Source: Atherinomorus stipes
Taxonomy: Eukaryota; Chordata; Actinopteri; Atheriniformes; Atherinidae
Assembly: GCA_023101725.1 (NCBI GenBank)
Contig: JALJCO010008621.1
Location: 2,649,001-2,713,000, forward strand
Length of the DNA stretch: 64,000 nt
Direction: 5' to 3'
In this document: piece after piece, positions 1 through 13,200 of the stretch
How the letters are laid out: each line of letters begins with the position of its first letter
How positions within the stretch are numbered: position 1 is the first letter of the stretch
Position numbers and translations under genes: made by a program
The notes under the pieces: generated by a model
Told to the model about the DNA's origin: nothing
The model's database searches: none
Seen by the model: the letters and a program-made list of their open reading frames with translations, nothing else

Positions 1-229
1 CATTGAACTGCACATTAGTAAAGCAACATACCATTAATGAAGACATATGTCAGTGTGATGCTGCTTTACACCTTTATTTCTCACATTCATTGCAACAAAG
101 TCATAGAGTTTACCTTACATATCCATTTTCCTTATTCTTTTTAGGCTTGTCGGAATGGGATGATTGAATCTGTGAGAAAAAGGGAATGATATGTGCATCA
201 TAAAAATGTGTATGAGCTGCTTTCACAGT

Positions 230-375
230 CTTCTGTCTCGGTGTTGGCCCTGTAGTGGATTGCTGACCTGTCCAGGATGTACCCTGCCTCTAGCCTGATA
301 ATAGTTGGAACTGACTCCAGCATCCCCTGCAACCCTGAACTGGATATGGCAGGTGTGGAAACTAGATGGATGGAA
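230..375 (+). repeat. 3' end of a dispersed fish repeat (SINE-like)
   Basis: This stretch reads like the 3' half of a very common teleost interspersed repeat: a 'cctgtccaggatgtaccctg' block, then 'gcatcccctgcaaccctgaa', ending near 'agatggatgga'. It lies in the TOP1 intron downstream of coding exon 4. A 5' half of what seems to be the same family lies in the opposite orientation near 51385-51625. Assignment is from memory of fish repeats; the exact family was not determined. Confidence 0.55.
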
Positions 376-635
376 CTGCTTTTACATTTTTATTTCAAAT
401 AAATCTTAGCTTTTATTCATTTATGTTTTGTTTTATAATGAGGTAACGCTTTGGATGTTATTGGAACATATTAATATAAGCAAGCAATATATCCTAGTAA
501 TAACACACTTACTCTGTTATCTTAAGAAAAGTCTTGATAGTGTCACGATATAATAATTAAATCAAATTGGCAAAATCATATTCATTTCACTTCCAAGAGC
601 TTTGCAAAAGCCACACTGACTTCCGATGAACAAAC

Positions 636-3383
636 CTTGTCCTCTCTCTTCTTCTCTTTGTCCTTGTCTTTCTCTTTTTGTTTTTCTTTGTGTTTGTCTG
701 CGCTGCCGTTGCTGTGCTTCAGCTTCTCTTTGTCTTTGTCTCTGTGTTTCTTCTCAGAATACTCTTTATGTTCACTGGAGGACAGAGACCACAGAGGGCA
801 AGGATCAAGTGCAAGAGGTCAGACGCAGTGCACAGACACAAAGGATGTCGTCAACAAAAGAACCAAGCATCAGCAACATCCACTTTATCATACTAAGATA
901 GTGTCCAAAACAGCCAATGACCAAAGTGTGGATGTGCAGTAATACTGAAGCCAACAGCTATTTCTAATTTCTACCACACAAAAAGAAAATAGTAAATGCT
1001 CCACAAAAGATCAAGTTACAAACACACTGCAGCCGTCACTTATATGAGTGGATTTGGTGTCACTGTGATGCGTGTTTACCAATCTACAAAGTAGAGTTTT
1101 GATAGTTTCCATTCAATTACAGTTTACCTCTGTGATTCCATTTATTGAAAAGGGAAAATTTCTACTCAAATTCATGAGCTTTGTGCTCATCCTCCTCTTT
1201 TAACATTATGTTAGAACAGTGAAACGCACCAGTAAAGCACTGCAAGGACACATAAAAGTTAAGTGCTGACAATGAAAACTGATCATGTCACTGTTGATGA
1301 CTAATAAACCAACGCTGATTCAAGCAATATTCTGCTTCACCAACGGGGAAAAAAGAAACAAATCATACCTGTTGCTGTGCTTGAATTTTTCTCGTTCCTT
1401 GTCTTTTTTGTGATCTTTGTGTCTGTGCTCCTTGTCTTTGTGCTTGTCTTTATGTTTGTGAGTGTCTGTAATAAAATGAAGAGATCAACTTGTGTAAGAG
1501 CAGTGACAAATTGATTCCCTTTTAAGACTTTTAAAGGGATGAGAAATGCTGTTGGGCAAACTCAGGAGATAAAATCACTTTCCTCATTCCTCATAATTCA
1601 CATTTTAATATGTAAATCAAAGCATCCGTGTGTTTTTGAAATTTTTTTCAACATTAAAAATAATCTCTTAGCTTTGCAAAGATCCATTGTTGAAGATTAA
1701 TATTCATGACAACACAAAATAAACATCTATGATAAACATAATAAACATAATTGTCTATGAAGCTTTATGACTGAATCATTACATCAGACAAATAAATGTG
1801 GAGGCAGAATTTTATTCGTTTTACTATTAAAAGTGAAGCTAGATCTAACTTTGCTTTTGGGGATGCAATATATACTGTAAGAGTGCAGAGTATTTAAGCA
1901 GCTTGGTTTATCTTTTAAGAGCAAAATACTTATCTTCCATGGAAATAACTGTTACAACGGACAAATTAATGTAGCGGAGTGAAACATAAAATATTTTCCT
2001 CCTGTAGTAGCTTGCCAAAGTGAAAGCACTTCTATGAGATGGAAAAAGCAATTTGATGCATCTATTTAATATGGAACACATATAAACATAGTGGAGGATT
2101 ATTACAAGGTTCACTTTACAGTTCAGCTATTTCATTGCCTTGTACTCAGACAGTTCCATTTGTTATTTATGAAAAATACTGCTGCTGAAATGTGTCTTAA
2201 AATGTCTCCTGCTAAAGAAAATCCCTCCTGAGGAAGACCTGGACTCACCAGTTCATCACCTTGAGACTGTTATTATGTCAATGTAATAACGCTCTACCAC
2301 CTGCCATTTTGACACAGAACATCCCAAATTTAGACCAAAATCATCTCCCACTTAATGCTTCGCTTTCCCTCAAATTAAGCAGCAAATCAAACCCTCCAGA
2401 GTAAAGTGTTACCAACTTTCTAAGTTTAAGGGAAGCTCTTGTGGAGGCTGTAATTGGATCAAAAAATATCAGCACATGCGCTCAATAATGTAGTGCAACT
2501 TTCCTTGGTGTGATGTAAAGTTTAAAACTCGTGCATTCCCAGTTGGCAGTACAGATTTTTTTTAAACAGAGGTGGAGACAAAGAGTCCAGGTGGTCTTAA
2601 GATACGGGTACAAAGAGGCGATAAGCACCCAGCTCGAGCCTCCATATCACGGCGGACAGTTGGCTCACTGAGCGGCGCCCTGGATGCTACACAGAAAAAG
2701 AAAATGGCGCAGAGACTAAGTCCTCAGCCCCAATTCAGCCACTTTCAGCTCCAAAATTCTTTGTGATTGCACGTTTATATTATGAAATGAAAACATGCAC
2801 AATTAAGTCGAAGCCAGGCTCTTTCAGAATACCCCATTAGCTTTAAAATTCGAGGGTGATAAAGGTGCATTTCAGACCCTCTTTTTGAACAATAGCCGCA
2901 AGAGAGTGGAGGAGAAGGGACTTAGTCTCTGGGACGCCATTTCTGTCCTTTAAAAACTAACAGTAGACAGGTAGACACGATTACGGTTAAAATCAGTAAA
3001 TATAGGTAAAAAATCCTCTTTAAAGGACCTACCGCTTCCTTTAGATCCACAGTTGACCTGAAAATTATAAGAAAAAATGTTTTCAATATTTCAATTTTTA
3101 AAATGCCGGTAGCTCGGCTGTTCAAGTTTCAATTGACAGACAACTGCACCCGACAAAGACGTTATTTGACTAAAAAGAAAAATCAAACAACGCCACATAA
3201 GAGTTGCTCCTGCAGCTACAAACTGCGTAACTTCCTATGTTACCTGGCGCTTCTTTAGTTATTTCTTATCATAAAGGTTATTACTCGTGTTATGTCAGTT
3301 GTTGCAGATTAATAAAAACTATCGCAAAAACGGTGGCTACTAAGAGCTACCTGAGAGTCTCCGCGTCCATGATCTCCACTCAT
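636..3383 (-). CDS. top1: DNA topoisomerase I, N-terminal coding exons (partial; continues past the left edge)
   Basis: TOP1 is the nuclear type IB topoisomerase that relaxes supercoils through a transient 3'-phosphotyrosine. Only the disordered, highly charged N-terminal domain is here. Coding exons on the minus strand: 3351-3383 (MSGDHGRGDSQ, then gtagct), 3033-3057 (25 nt, gives VNCGSKGS), 1369-1465 (THKHKDKHKDKEHRHKDHKK and on) and 636-774 (SEHKEYSEKKHRDKDKEK and on). Together they total 294 nt, or 98 codons, ending in phase 0, with ag/gt at every junction. The start, the K/H/D-rich repeats, the exon phases and the 25-nt second exon all match vertebrate TOP1. The peptide from the 25-nt exon barely resembles the human one, so that exon is the least certain. 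The core and catalytic domains lie off the window. Teleosts often have two top1 copies and I cannot tell which this is. Confidence 0.92.
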
Positions 3384-3560
3384 GGCCAGGTAGTTTTTGT
3401 TTGTAAATCGGGGAAAGTTATCAATAGAAGGCTGTTCAGGATGCGATTGCACAGGATGCGAGGTTCAGGGAACCCTCACTGACAGCCTGGAATGGAGTCC
3501 CAATGTTTACAGACTGCGCATGCTCAACCAGGGAACGCTCTGCGTGGTCCCCATATGAAC
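3384..3560 (-). promoter_or_regulatory. TOP1 5'UTR and core promoter region
   Basis: Immediately upstream of the TOP1 ATG (minus strand) the sequence contains 'ctgcgcatgctca' at about 3515-3527, which resembles an NRF1 palindrome, a common element in TATA-less housekeeping promoters. No TATA box was seen. The transcription start is inferred, not observed. Confidence 0.4.
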
Positions 3561-4091
3561 CAGCATCAAAACATTGTTTGAGGTCTGACTGTCCTTTGTA
3601 ATTACACCAATTGTTTTCGTAGATGACGCATATTTGAGATAGCTATGGCAAGGTTACAATACATCAGTTTCTTTAAAGCAGGTGTTAATAGCTTTGGTAA
3701 TAATAACGTCAGTTGTTTGGACTAAAAAATAACAAGCCTTACAAAAAAAAATCAACACGTTTTCACAGAACAAAAACTGTAGAAAATTTAATTCCATTTT
3801 ACAAGATAATTATACAGTCATGATGAGCTTCATTATAAGTCTTCACAGGATTAATCCAGCATTTAATATAAAAAGCACATTCACACAAACTGTATGCGCA
3901 CATTCTAACTACAATCTGACATTAGCACAGACAAGACAGTAGCTTCATTCTTTTTAAAACAATCTGTACATAGGTTCTTCATTCAATGAAAATTCAATAT
4001 CTGGCCAAGAGAAACCTATATCAAGTCATTTACAGCGGGCAAATGAAAACATTTACAGTATGGTTCACAGGTAATTAAAATACACTGGTGC
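3560..4091 (-). other. NCOA6 3'UTR and short NCOA6-TOP1 intergenic gap
   Basis: Downstream of the NCOA6 stop (TAG, 4092-4094), the minus strand carries ATTAAA at 3787-3792, followed by a T/GT-rich stretch around 3730-3775. This is a plausible cleavage and polyadenylation site. It would give a 3'UTR of about 320 nt and leave only about 200 bp before the TOP1 promoter. Confidence 0.45.
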
Positions 4092-7000
4092 CTATTTAGA
4101 CTTCCTTCGTTTGGCTTGAGTGGGACTTGCTCCAGTTTCTGTAAAAGATCATACACAACAGTCAGATGAAAGAAAAACTTTTATGTGAACTGTGGAAACA
4201 CCACACGGAGAATTTTCATTTCACATCAGCAAACATGCATACGACACAAAATTGCATTTTAGGGTTGAACTGAAGAGAAAAAAAAATAAAAATCAAATAC
4301 TTTGCTGCAGCTCCTCTTGATTTTATTACAGCTTGAATTCATTCAAGGACAAACTTCACAGAAGCAAAACAATATCTATCGATTAAGTTCTACAAGAATT
4401 TATATAGCACTTGTATTTTCAGGCATTAGTTTGTGCTCTTGAGCAAATCATTGATATCTATGGCCTATCTGCACATTTCTTCTTTACAACCTTTCCATTT
4501 TGAAATTACATCACATTTCAAACAGCTAAATGGGAAGAGAGCTCAATTATTGTGGTGTTTTAAAACCCTTTTCACTCCTAGCTTTCTTTTCTGCCAATCG
4601 TCCAGATGCAACAGCTCTTTAATCTCTGCATGTACTCTAAATGTAGACTCATTTGCATGCAAAATGACTTGTTTTTCTTCAACTACATATGAAGGGAAAA
4701 CATTTTTAAAAAGGGACACTTTTATTTATCTTTTTTTTTTTTTTTTTTTTACTGTTTTAAAATGTCACAATGTTCAGCTGTGAAAAAAGATTTTTATATC
4801 TATGTTGTCTATTTTCCCTAAATAAAAATAGCTGGATGAACAATCTCCAAGTATGTCAATTCATCATTTTTGCCAGGAGTTTATACATCAAAGAAAAGAC
4901 TCCATCTTTTACCTGACTTACCTTTAACAGTAGTACTGGTTGCAGGCCTGGCTGATCTCTTCCTTCCGCCACTGTCAGCTACCGGTTCCTCCTCCACCTC
5001 TTTCTCAGCTCGGGAGCTGCGTCTGCTTGGCCCCTTGGGCTTCTCCATGGCAGCACTGGGAGAACCAGAAAGAAAAACAACAAGCGACAAGGAAGGAAAG
5101 ACAAAACATGCACATGTTACTAGAAAACTAGAAAAGCAAGGGCGTTAATTAACTCTGCTCTACTCAGAGAAAGACAAAATACCAATCAGGACTCTGCTGT
5201 TTTTCCTCGTCTACCACAGATACTGTCCGTCTTCATCCCGACAGCATCCACTATGTCGACATGATCACTGCTTGTGTCTTTTCAGCACAAACATGTTAAA
5301 ATACATACCTTGGGACTAAGTTGATGGGCGTCTTTCTTTTCTTTGCCCATCTGTGATAGAAGTGGAAAAACAGCGGTAAACTATAAACTGTGCTGAACAA
5401 ACATAGCTTCACCCCCATCATATTATGACAATCCCCCCGGAAAATGATAAATAGCCATGAAACAGCAAGAGGTTAGGTTTCTTTGGTATTCTATGGGTAT
5501 TTTGGGGGTTTTTGTTATCAATTTTAGACATGCATGAATGTATTCATATAGCAACATGCTAATCATACATACCAAGTGCTGAAGCCTTCAGTCACCATGA
5601 ACCCCCATGGCCAACCAAATGAACTCCCTGAGTTTCAGTGGCGCTACAATTGTCTAACCATTTCTTCTTCAAAAGCTTGAGTCTTAAGATTGGGTCCGCT
5701 TTTTAAAGATAAGCAGTAGGGAACACCTCTAAAACACTAGTCCCCATTCAAATGGCTTAACTGTACAGCAAGAACAAAGGTTTTAAAAAGTGGAAGAAAT
5801 CTTACCCTTGCTCAGAACCAGTTGAGACCTCTTCACCTGAACACGCACAAAAAAATAATAATTTCAGTGTGTAGAAGAGGATTTTTTTCTTTAAAACAAT
5901 TCTAATAAGTAGGATTGCCACACTTACCAGTTTTCTCAATGCTGGCTTCCTGTGAAGCTTCTTGCTGAACAGGTGCTGAAGGATTAAATGACAAAAAAAA
6001 ATGCATAACTAGGAATAACTCCAAACCTCTAAAATAAAACATGAAATGCATCACCGCCTGCTCAGTTTAAACCATATATGGGAGTTGCTTTGTAAATGTG
6101 TTGGGTGATGAGAAAATGTATATCATGACTACCTCTGTTCCAGTAGGAATTATCAAAGGTTTTCCACAGAGCATGATCTCCTTCAATAATAAAATGCTAA
6201 CCAACAGGCATGGTGTAAGAATTAATCTGTGTCACAGCTGCAGTCCTGGTAATGTCATATTTGGTCATAACCTTGACCTGACAATGGACCATGCCCAGGA
6301 TTTAGCCACAGATACGTTTATCATTTGTGTCTGACAGATTGTTCACCTGGAGCAGTCTGTGTGGATTCAGCAGGGGCTGCAGCTGACGGCATGGTGGGCT
6401 CTGCAGCTGGAACGTCAGATTGACTTGATGGAACTACGTTGGGGTTGGCAACTGGAGAAGATGTGTTGTGGGAAACTTCAACAGGTCCAGCAGCAGCAAC
6501 AATTGGAACAATAGACGGAACAGGACTTTGTACCGGAGTGACTGAAGAGAGCAAAGTAGTGGAGGAGACCCCAGTGGTAGTACTAACAGTCACAACAGAG
6601 GCTTGAGAATTTACAGCTTGTGCTGGGCTTGAGATAGAAGTTGGTAGAAGCACTGGAGCCTGACCAGCACTCTGAACAGGACCAGTACCTTGACTAGGAG
6701 CTGGGATTGGAGAAGAGACTACAGACAGAGTGATGTTTGAGCCAACAGCAGTAGTATGAGGAGCTTGTGCTTCAGTCTGAATGGCCGGAGCAGCAGGAGG
6801 AACAAAGACCTGTGGTGGGACAGCCCCTGTATGCCCCTGTGGAGGTCTTTCTACAGTGCTCTGCTGAGAGTCACCTGTGCCAGAAACAGATACAGCAGCT
6901 GGTGCAAGTTTACTTTTAACTTGAGCAGGGGGAGACGGAGACACTGAGCTCTTTCGGTTGGTGTTAGTAGTAGCAGGACTAGAGCAGGGAGGTGGAGAGG

Positions 7001-10000
7001 CCAGAGGTGGCTGAAACGGAGATGATGTTGAAGGGCCTGGATGAGGAGATTGCTGCTGAACTGGGACAGCAGATTTCTGAGAGGAGCTTGTGTCACTCAC
7101 ACTTTCTGTTTTGATGGTTCCTGCATTAATTTGCTGAGGAGCCAAGAGAGTACCAACCGGGGCTGATGAGGGCCTGCTAGTGGTTATCTGTATCTGTCCA
7201 ACGGCACCTCTAGTGGGCTGGGCACTGGTCATGTTAGTTCCTGAGGCCTGTGTTGAGCTTGGGGCAGCAGAGAGATGAAAGTTTGCAGCAGACACCTGGA
7301 TAGACCCCACCATGGTGACTGGCTGTGATACCACTGCTGTATTGGGTGCCACAGATGAACCTGGGACCTGGAAAACTGGGTTGATAAATACAGGGGCAGT
7401 GGTGATAAACTGGGGCCGAGGGCCAGGACTCTGTTGCCGGATGTCCTGAGGTCTAGCATTCTTGTTAGGGATAGCCACCATGGTGGAGACCATAGATGTG
7501 GGTGGCTGTGAAGTGGGGGTAGAGGTGATGGGGTTTGAAGTAACAAACACTGTGATCTGGTTGGGGGAAATGGTGGTTGAAGATGCAGGGATCTGAATGA
7601 CTGAGTGTACACTTGTCACAGGTTTAGGGCTAGGGCTTGGCTTCACAGCTGAAGCGGCGGCGTTAAAGGCAGGACTGGAACTAGAGATGGCAGTAATAGC
7701 TGAGGCAGAACTGTTCTGACTGGAATTGACTGTATTTGCGCTTACAGTTGAAGAGGCATTAGTGTTAGCACTGACTGAGCTGCAAAGGGTAGAAGTTAAA
7801 TTGATATTTGGACTGGGATTGACACCGCTACACACAGGGTTTTGGTTAAGAGTAACAGTAGTACTGGAGTTTACATTACTGGAAGGGTGTGAGCTGGGAA
7901 GTGAAATGGACTGCGAGGTGGGACTGCTAGCAGGGATCGGGGCAGCAGGTTTGAGTTTTGACTCTGTCTCAGTTACAGTAGTAGTAGTAGCAACACCAGA
8001 CACTGATCTATCTGTAATCTGGGAGTTACCATGAAGTGATCTGTCTTGATCTAAGGCAGACTTTGGACTGTCTTTTCCCATGACAACAGAATGAGTCTGT
8101 GTGGGCCGCAGTGGCATGTTTGAAACACCTGTGTTATCCAGCAACTGATTGAGGGAGGTTGGAGCTGCTCTGAGAGCTGGCGAGACCTCAGAATCCTGCA
8201 TAGATGCTGGGTGTGTTGGTTGCCTATCAACGGTGCCCGCCTGCATTTCTAAATCAGGTTTAGGATGCTGAGGGGCAGGCAGACGAGGACTTGCCATTCT
8301 GGGGGCTGTTAACTCCCTTAAAGGCTGTCCCTGCGGTTGAGATAGGGGTATTTGTCGCTGCTCTGCAGTGACAATTCCCTGATTTTCCCTGACTCCATCA
8401 GCAGAGTTACCATGAATCCCATGGAGGGAACTCTGAGTCTGTTGAGTCTCTGTGCCTCCACCCACTTGTGAAGGCAGAGATACTGGACTCGGAGGTACTG
8501 AGGAAGGACTCAGCATCATTGTTTGTCCTTGGGGGTTTACCAACTGCTGTTGGTGGGGAGGGCAGGTGATTGTCATTTTCCCCCCTTCTGTCTTCCTGGA
8601 CTTGGAGTGGCTGACTTTCGACTAGAGGCTGGACTTGACCTTCGACTATTGCTAGGACTTGCCCTCTTACTTTGCCCTCCAGGCTGTTTGTCCTGTTTAG
8701 CACCTGAAGCCCCAACACCAGTGCCAGAGGAGAAAGGCTGTTGGCTGTTGTTAGTGTTATTTCCACCTGTATTGCCATTGTTATTGTTGCCTGTTAGAGT
8801 AAGGCTAGGGGGGGCCTGTCCAATTGCTTTCAGAGTTGTTGGGTTCAGACCTTGCTGATCAAACCCTCTGTTATGGTTTGGCTGTCTTGGAGGCAGAGGA
8901 ATATTAATTTTGGGAGGAAACAGTCCTGCAATAGAGGCATTTAGCCTCTCAGGTGAAAGGTTAATTTCAGAGGGCTCAGTACTGGGTGGACGATTGGTTG
9001 GGGTGAGGGGATGGTGATATGGCCTGGGGCTGGCTCTATTGGGGGTTTTAGGCCTCGAACTCTGTGAAGTTGTAGGGACATTAGGAAAATGAAGACCAGA
9101 CATGTGGCCTCCTTGTTGAGGCTGAGTGGGTAACTGTTGCTGGGGGCTGGCTCCAGGGTGTTGGGGCATCTGTGCTGGAGATGGGCCTTGTTTCATCATG
9201 TGAGTATTGGAGGCTTGACTGGTCACAATCTGTTGGGTCCCATTTCCAGGCTGCACTCCGGTTTCTGAACCACCAGGCCTTTCTTGCTTTGTGTGTGCAC
9301 CTGCAGGGGTCTCCTCAGTTGCAGTTCCTTGGGGACCTTGCCCTACATCAGGATGAGACATTCTCCTTGCAACCCCTGCAAGCTAGTAAACAGGGAAAAA
9401 TAAAATTAGTGTGCAATTTAACACCAGAAAATTAAATAAATGATAATAATCACAATAACAACAATTCATAAGTTCAAATTTGAGCATAAAATATAAATGT
9501 TAACTTTGTTCATTATGCCTCAGTGTTTGGCCCTCACCTGTGGGTTCACCATCAGGGGCATCCCCCTGGTTTTGTCAGGTGATGGTGGAACACCTCCATG
9601 TCCTTGAAGGCTGATCATTACGGGCATATTGCCTTGCTGCGAAACAGGATGTCTTTGAACCTCTGTTTGATTGCTCATACCCCGAGGAGGGAGCTGCCCT
9701 CCAGGGGGAACAGGCATGCGATTCTTTGTGTGCTCCTGCTGCATCTTGAGCATCATCATCATCTGCTGTTGTTGCTGCAAGAATGTACAGTGGAGATAAA
9801 CAATAAGTATAGATAGAAATATAGTTCTCTAATACCAAACGCTGTTATCAATGTAAAAAGTGACAGTACTTGTTGTTGCAAGTGTGGCTGCTGAGATTGC
9901 TGCTGCTGCAGCTGATGAGGGTGCATCTGGGGTTGGCCTTGATTTGAAGCAGGTGGTCCTGTCAGCCCCTGCTGCCCCTGAGCATTCTGGAGGCTCTGCA

Positions 10001-10188
10001 TCTGCATCATCTGTTGCTGTTGCTGCATTTGTTGTTGTTGCAACTGTTGCTGCTGCTGTTGTTGTATTTGTTGTTGTTGCATTTGATGTTGCATTTGCTG
10101 CTGATGCTGCATTTGCTGTTGCTGTATTTGCTGCTGTTGCATGTGCTGCATTTGATGTTGTTGATGCTGCTGCTGTTGTTGTTGTTGC

Positions 10189-10268
<80 letters not shown>

Positions 10269-13200
10269 CTGCTGCTGCATAAATTGCATGGGTACCTGCT
10301 GAAGTACTCTCTGCTCTCCAGGCTGACCAGGAAAGCCTAGGCAAATAGCATAAAAAGGTTTATTTGAATTAATTAACACACAAGGCAAAAAATAAGATAT
10401 GCATTTAATGAAAGGATCACTTTATTTATAATTGAGGAGTTAATGATTTTAAAAATCTGCACAAAAATAATTGTGGTAATATCACAATTTGATCAATTAC
10501 CTGCAGGCCTGTTAGCAAAATCAGGAAGTTTTTGGCCTGAGCTGTCCAAGCCCAAACCTTGCTCTCCACCCAGATTTGGCAATTCAGAATCCTCCATGCC
10601 AGCAGCCACATCAAGACCACTTAGAAGAGAGGAAAAGTTTATTACCAGATAAATTATCCAGTAGTAGTAACACTGAAGCGTTGACCACAACAAAAACAAC
10701 AATATATACAAATATAAATTGTTACCCAAGTCCCTCTACTTGCTGTTGTCCATCGCCCTCTTTTGGTTTCTTCTTTCGAGCTGGTTTCTTTTTTTTTTAG
10801 GCTTGGCTGGATTTCCTCCACCTGCACCCTGTTTTCCTCCAGGTCCAAACTGGCTGGCTGAGATATCACTCTGCAGCAGATTAACTAGCAGTGGGCTTGT
10901 CAGTGTAACATCTTTGCTAACGGGAAAGCCACCTGGCTGTCCACAGGGTCCTCCAATTGGCATTTGACCTGGAAACTGAGAGTTGAAGTTCATGCCATGA
11001 CCTGCAAAGTGTCCATTTCCCATCTGCATGTGCTGGGGGCCTCCCATCATGCCTTGCTGCTGCTGTGCCTGCATGTCAGGGACCATTTGCTGAACTCCCA
11101 AGTCTCCCGTCCCACTGTTTGGATCCCCAATGGCATGTGGATGCTGCTGAGCTGCCTGTTGCTGCTGCTGTTGTAGCATGGCTTGCTGCTGCTGTTGTTT
11201 CTGTTGCTGCTGCTGCAACTGTTGCTGCTGCAGCTGTTGGTGGATGAGAGGATGACCAGCAGGAAGTCTCATCTGCTGACCATGCATACCCATAGCTTGA
11301 TTAGGATTACCAGTAACTGAAACCTGCTGGGGCTGTTGTTGGTTCATCTGCTGGTGTTTGCTGCTGCTGCTGTTGTTGTTGTAGCTGTTGTTGCTGCAAC
11401 TGATGCTGTTGCTGTTGTTGTAACTGTTGTTGCTGAAGTTGAGCCATTTGTTGTTGCTGTTGTGGTGTCATCTGCTGTGGTGTCATCTGCTGTGGGCCAA
11501 CCTGGCCCTGGAACTGAGCCATGTTACCTGGAACATTTGGTGAAGGACCTCGCATCATCTGGCCAGGCATCACCCCCGCTGGAATTTTGCCTCCAAATGG
11601 TTGCTTGTTTCCCTGCATCTGGTTGGGAACCATTTGCTCCATCATTGAGCTTTGTTGCTGCTGCTGCAGGAGCATGGCCTGGTGCCCTTGGCCTCCAACC
11701 ATCTGACCCTGCCCATGCATCACCCCCTGGCCTTGCTGTGGCATCATCTGCTTAGGCGGGGTCATACCTCCTCTCTGCCCTTGATTGATGGGCCTTGAAA
11801 GGACAGTCTGACCTCCACCCTGGCCTTGAACCATCTGGCTGGGGGAGGAGGACACAGGCTGGGCCTGATGCTGGAGGCCCATCATCTGGGTCTGGAGGCC
11901 AGGCTGCTGCTGGCCCATACTAGGTCCGGCTGTTGTACCAGGAGGTGGACCTGCCATGCTACTTTGCACACCCATAACATTGGGCTGAGCATGGGGTGGT
12001 CCCTGCATTGAGTTTGATGTGGGTGCTGATGGCTGGGCTCCTGATGCAAAATAGAAAAGGAAAGATAAGTAAATACTTTGATGTCGCTTTTACAATAGCT
12101 GTGAGCTAACGTGCCCACCACTTATGATAAAATAGATCACTAATGAAAGCAATTAAATCCAGTAAAGAAACGAGGGGGAAAGAAAAATTTTAAAGTGAAA
12201 AGAAAACACCCACAATACAAAGGCTGGTCTAAATGCAGCAAATAAAAGGGTTTCCAGTTTTAAGTTAATTAATTGATGCAACCAAGTACAGAGTTTTCTT
12301 TTCTATTCCATCTCATTTATCAAAGACCTTAAAACTAATAGCTATTAAAATAACTTTGTGTGTTTTGGTAATTTATGAAAAATAATCCTGTCATGCCTTA
12401 TATGTACATCTCACTACATGCAAATTAGCTGCAGTCTCAGAGTAGTTGCAGCAACTCACCATGAACTCCATTCAAACACTCTTAGCTCTTCTACTATTTT
12501 TTTTTCTCAATATAGATGCACATTTTGCCTGATCTCAGACCATTATGGAGGGACTGGAACGTGCTGATGTTGTGACCTGTTGTGTTACAAATGCAAGTAA
12601 ACACTTCGGTCTGCACACTGTGCCTTGCAGCCTATTTCTCTGCACCTCTTCTCTTGTTCCATTTAAAAATTCAAGATAAATAGGAATGGGAATCAAATTC
12701 ACACCTCTCACTTAATCAGCCAAAACTGATATTTACCCCTGGCATATAAAAAAAAAACTTGATTTTTAAATAGTAAATCTCTGATCTATCTTACTAAAAA
12801 CCCATGTGCATTCTCCTTTAATAATCTCATATCAGCCAATCAAGTAAAAGAAGGGCTAAACGAGATGATCCAACTCAAACAGTAAATCAAGAAAGGTCCA
12901 ACTCTGTGAGCACATTTCCATAATGTTGTCTGACAAAACCACCTGAGCCTGTCACTTACAAATACAGGCACTTTGCTGTGCATGATTTCTCTTTTGCTTA
13001 ACAGATGGCAGTGACTATGTTCTCACTTGGTACTGTATAAGCCTGACAAAGTTCTGTGCGTCCATTTATGAGCTTGCACCCAAACACAAGGGAAAACCGT
13101 ATCTTTACAAATTCCAAAAGATTCATTAAAGGGATCTGGAAAATATAATGTAATGAAACTCGGGTTGTCAAAAAAAGTTAATCCTGATTAATCACATTGT

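Noticed and set aside
626..942. Plus-strand open frames around 626-942
   Set aside because: They are shadows of the K/E/D-rich TOP1 exon on the other strand (636-774).
4092..5350. A separate small basic protein gene (HMGN-like, with KRRSSRAEK and [10 protein letters not shown])
   Set aside because: Its exons join in phase to the large NCOA6 exon through 5806-5836 and 5928-5975, and the ending KRRKSK with the RRxSRxE and HRKRS/RKRS blocks matches the NCOA6 C terminus.
8540..8600. A tiny intron explaining the NCOA6 frame change at 8573
   Set aside because: The only GT and AG that could be paired leave about 40 bases with no usable pyrimidine tract, shorter than functional vertebrate introns.
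9860..10340. Long open frames opposite or out of phase with the Q tract (poly-L, poly-V, poly-A proteins)
   Set aside because: They are mirror readings of the CAG/CAA repeat. The Q-coding frame is the one with splice signals and family similarity.
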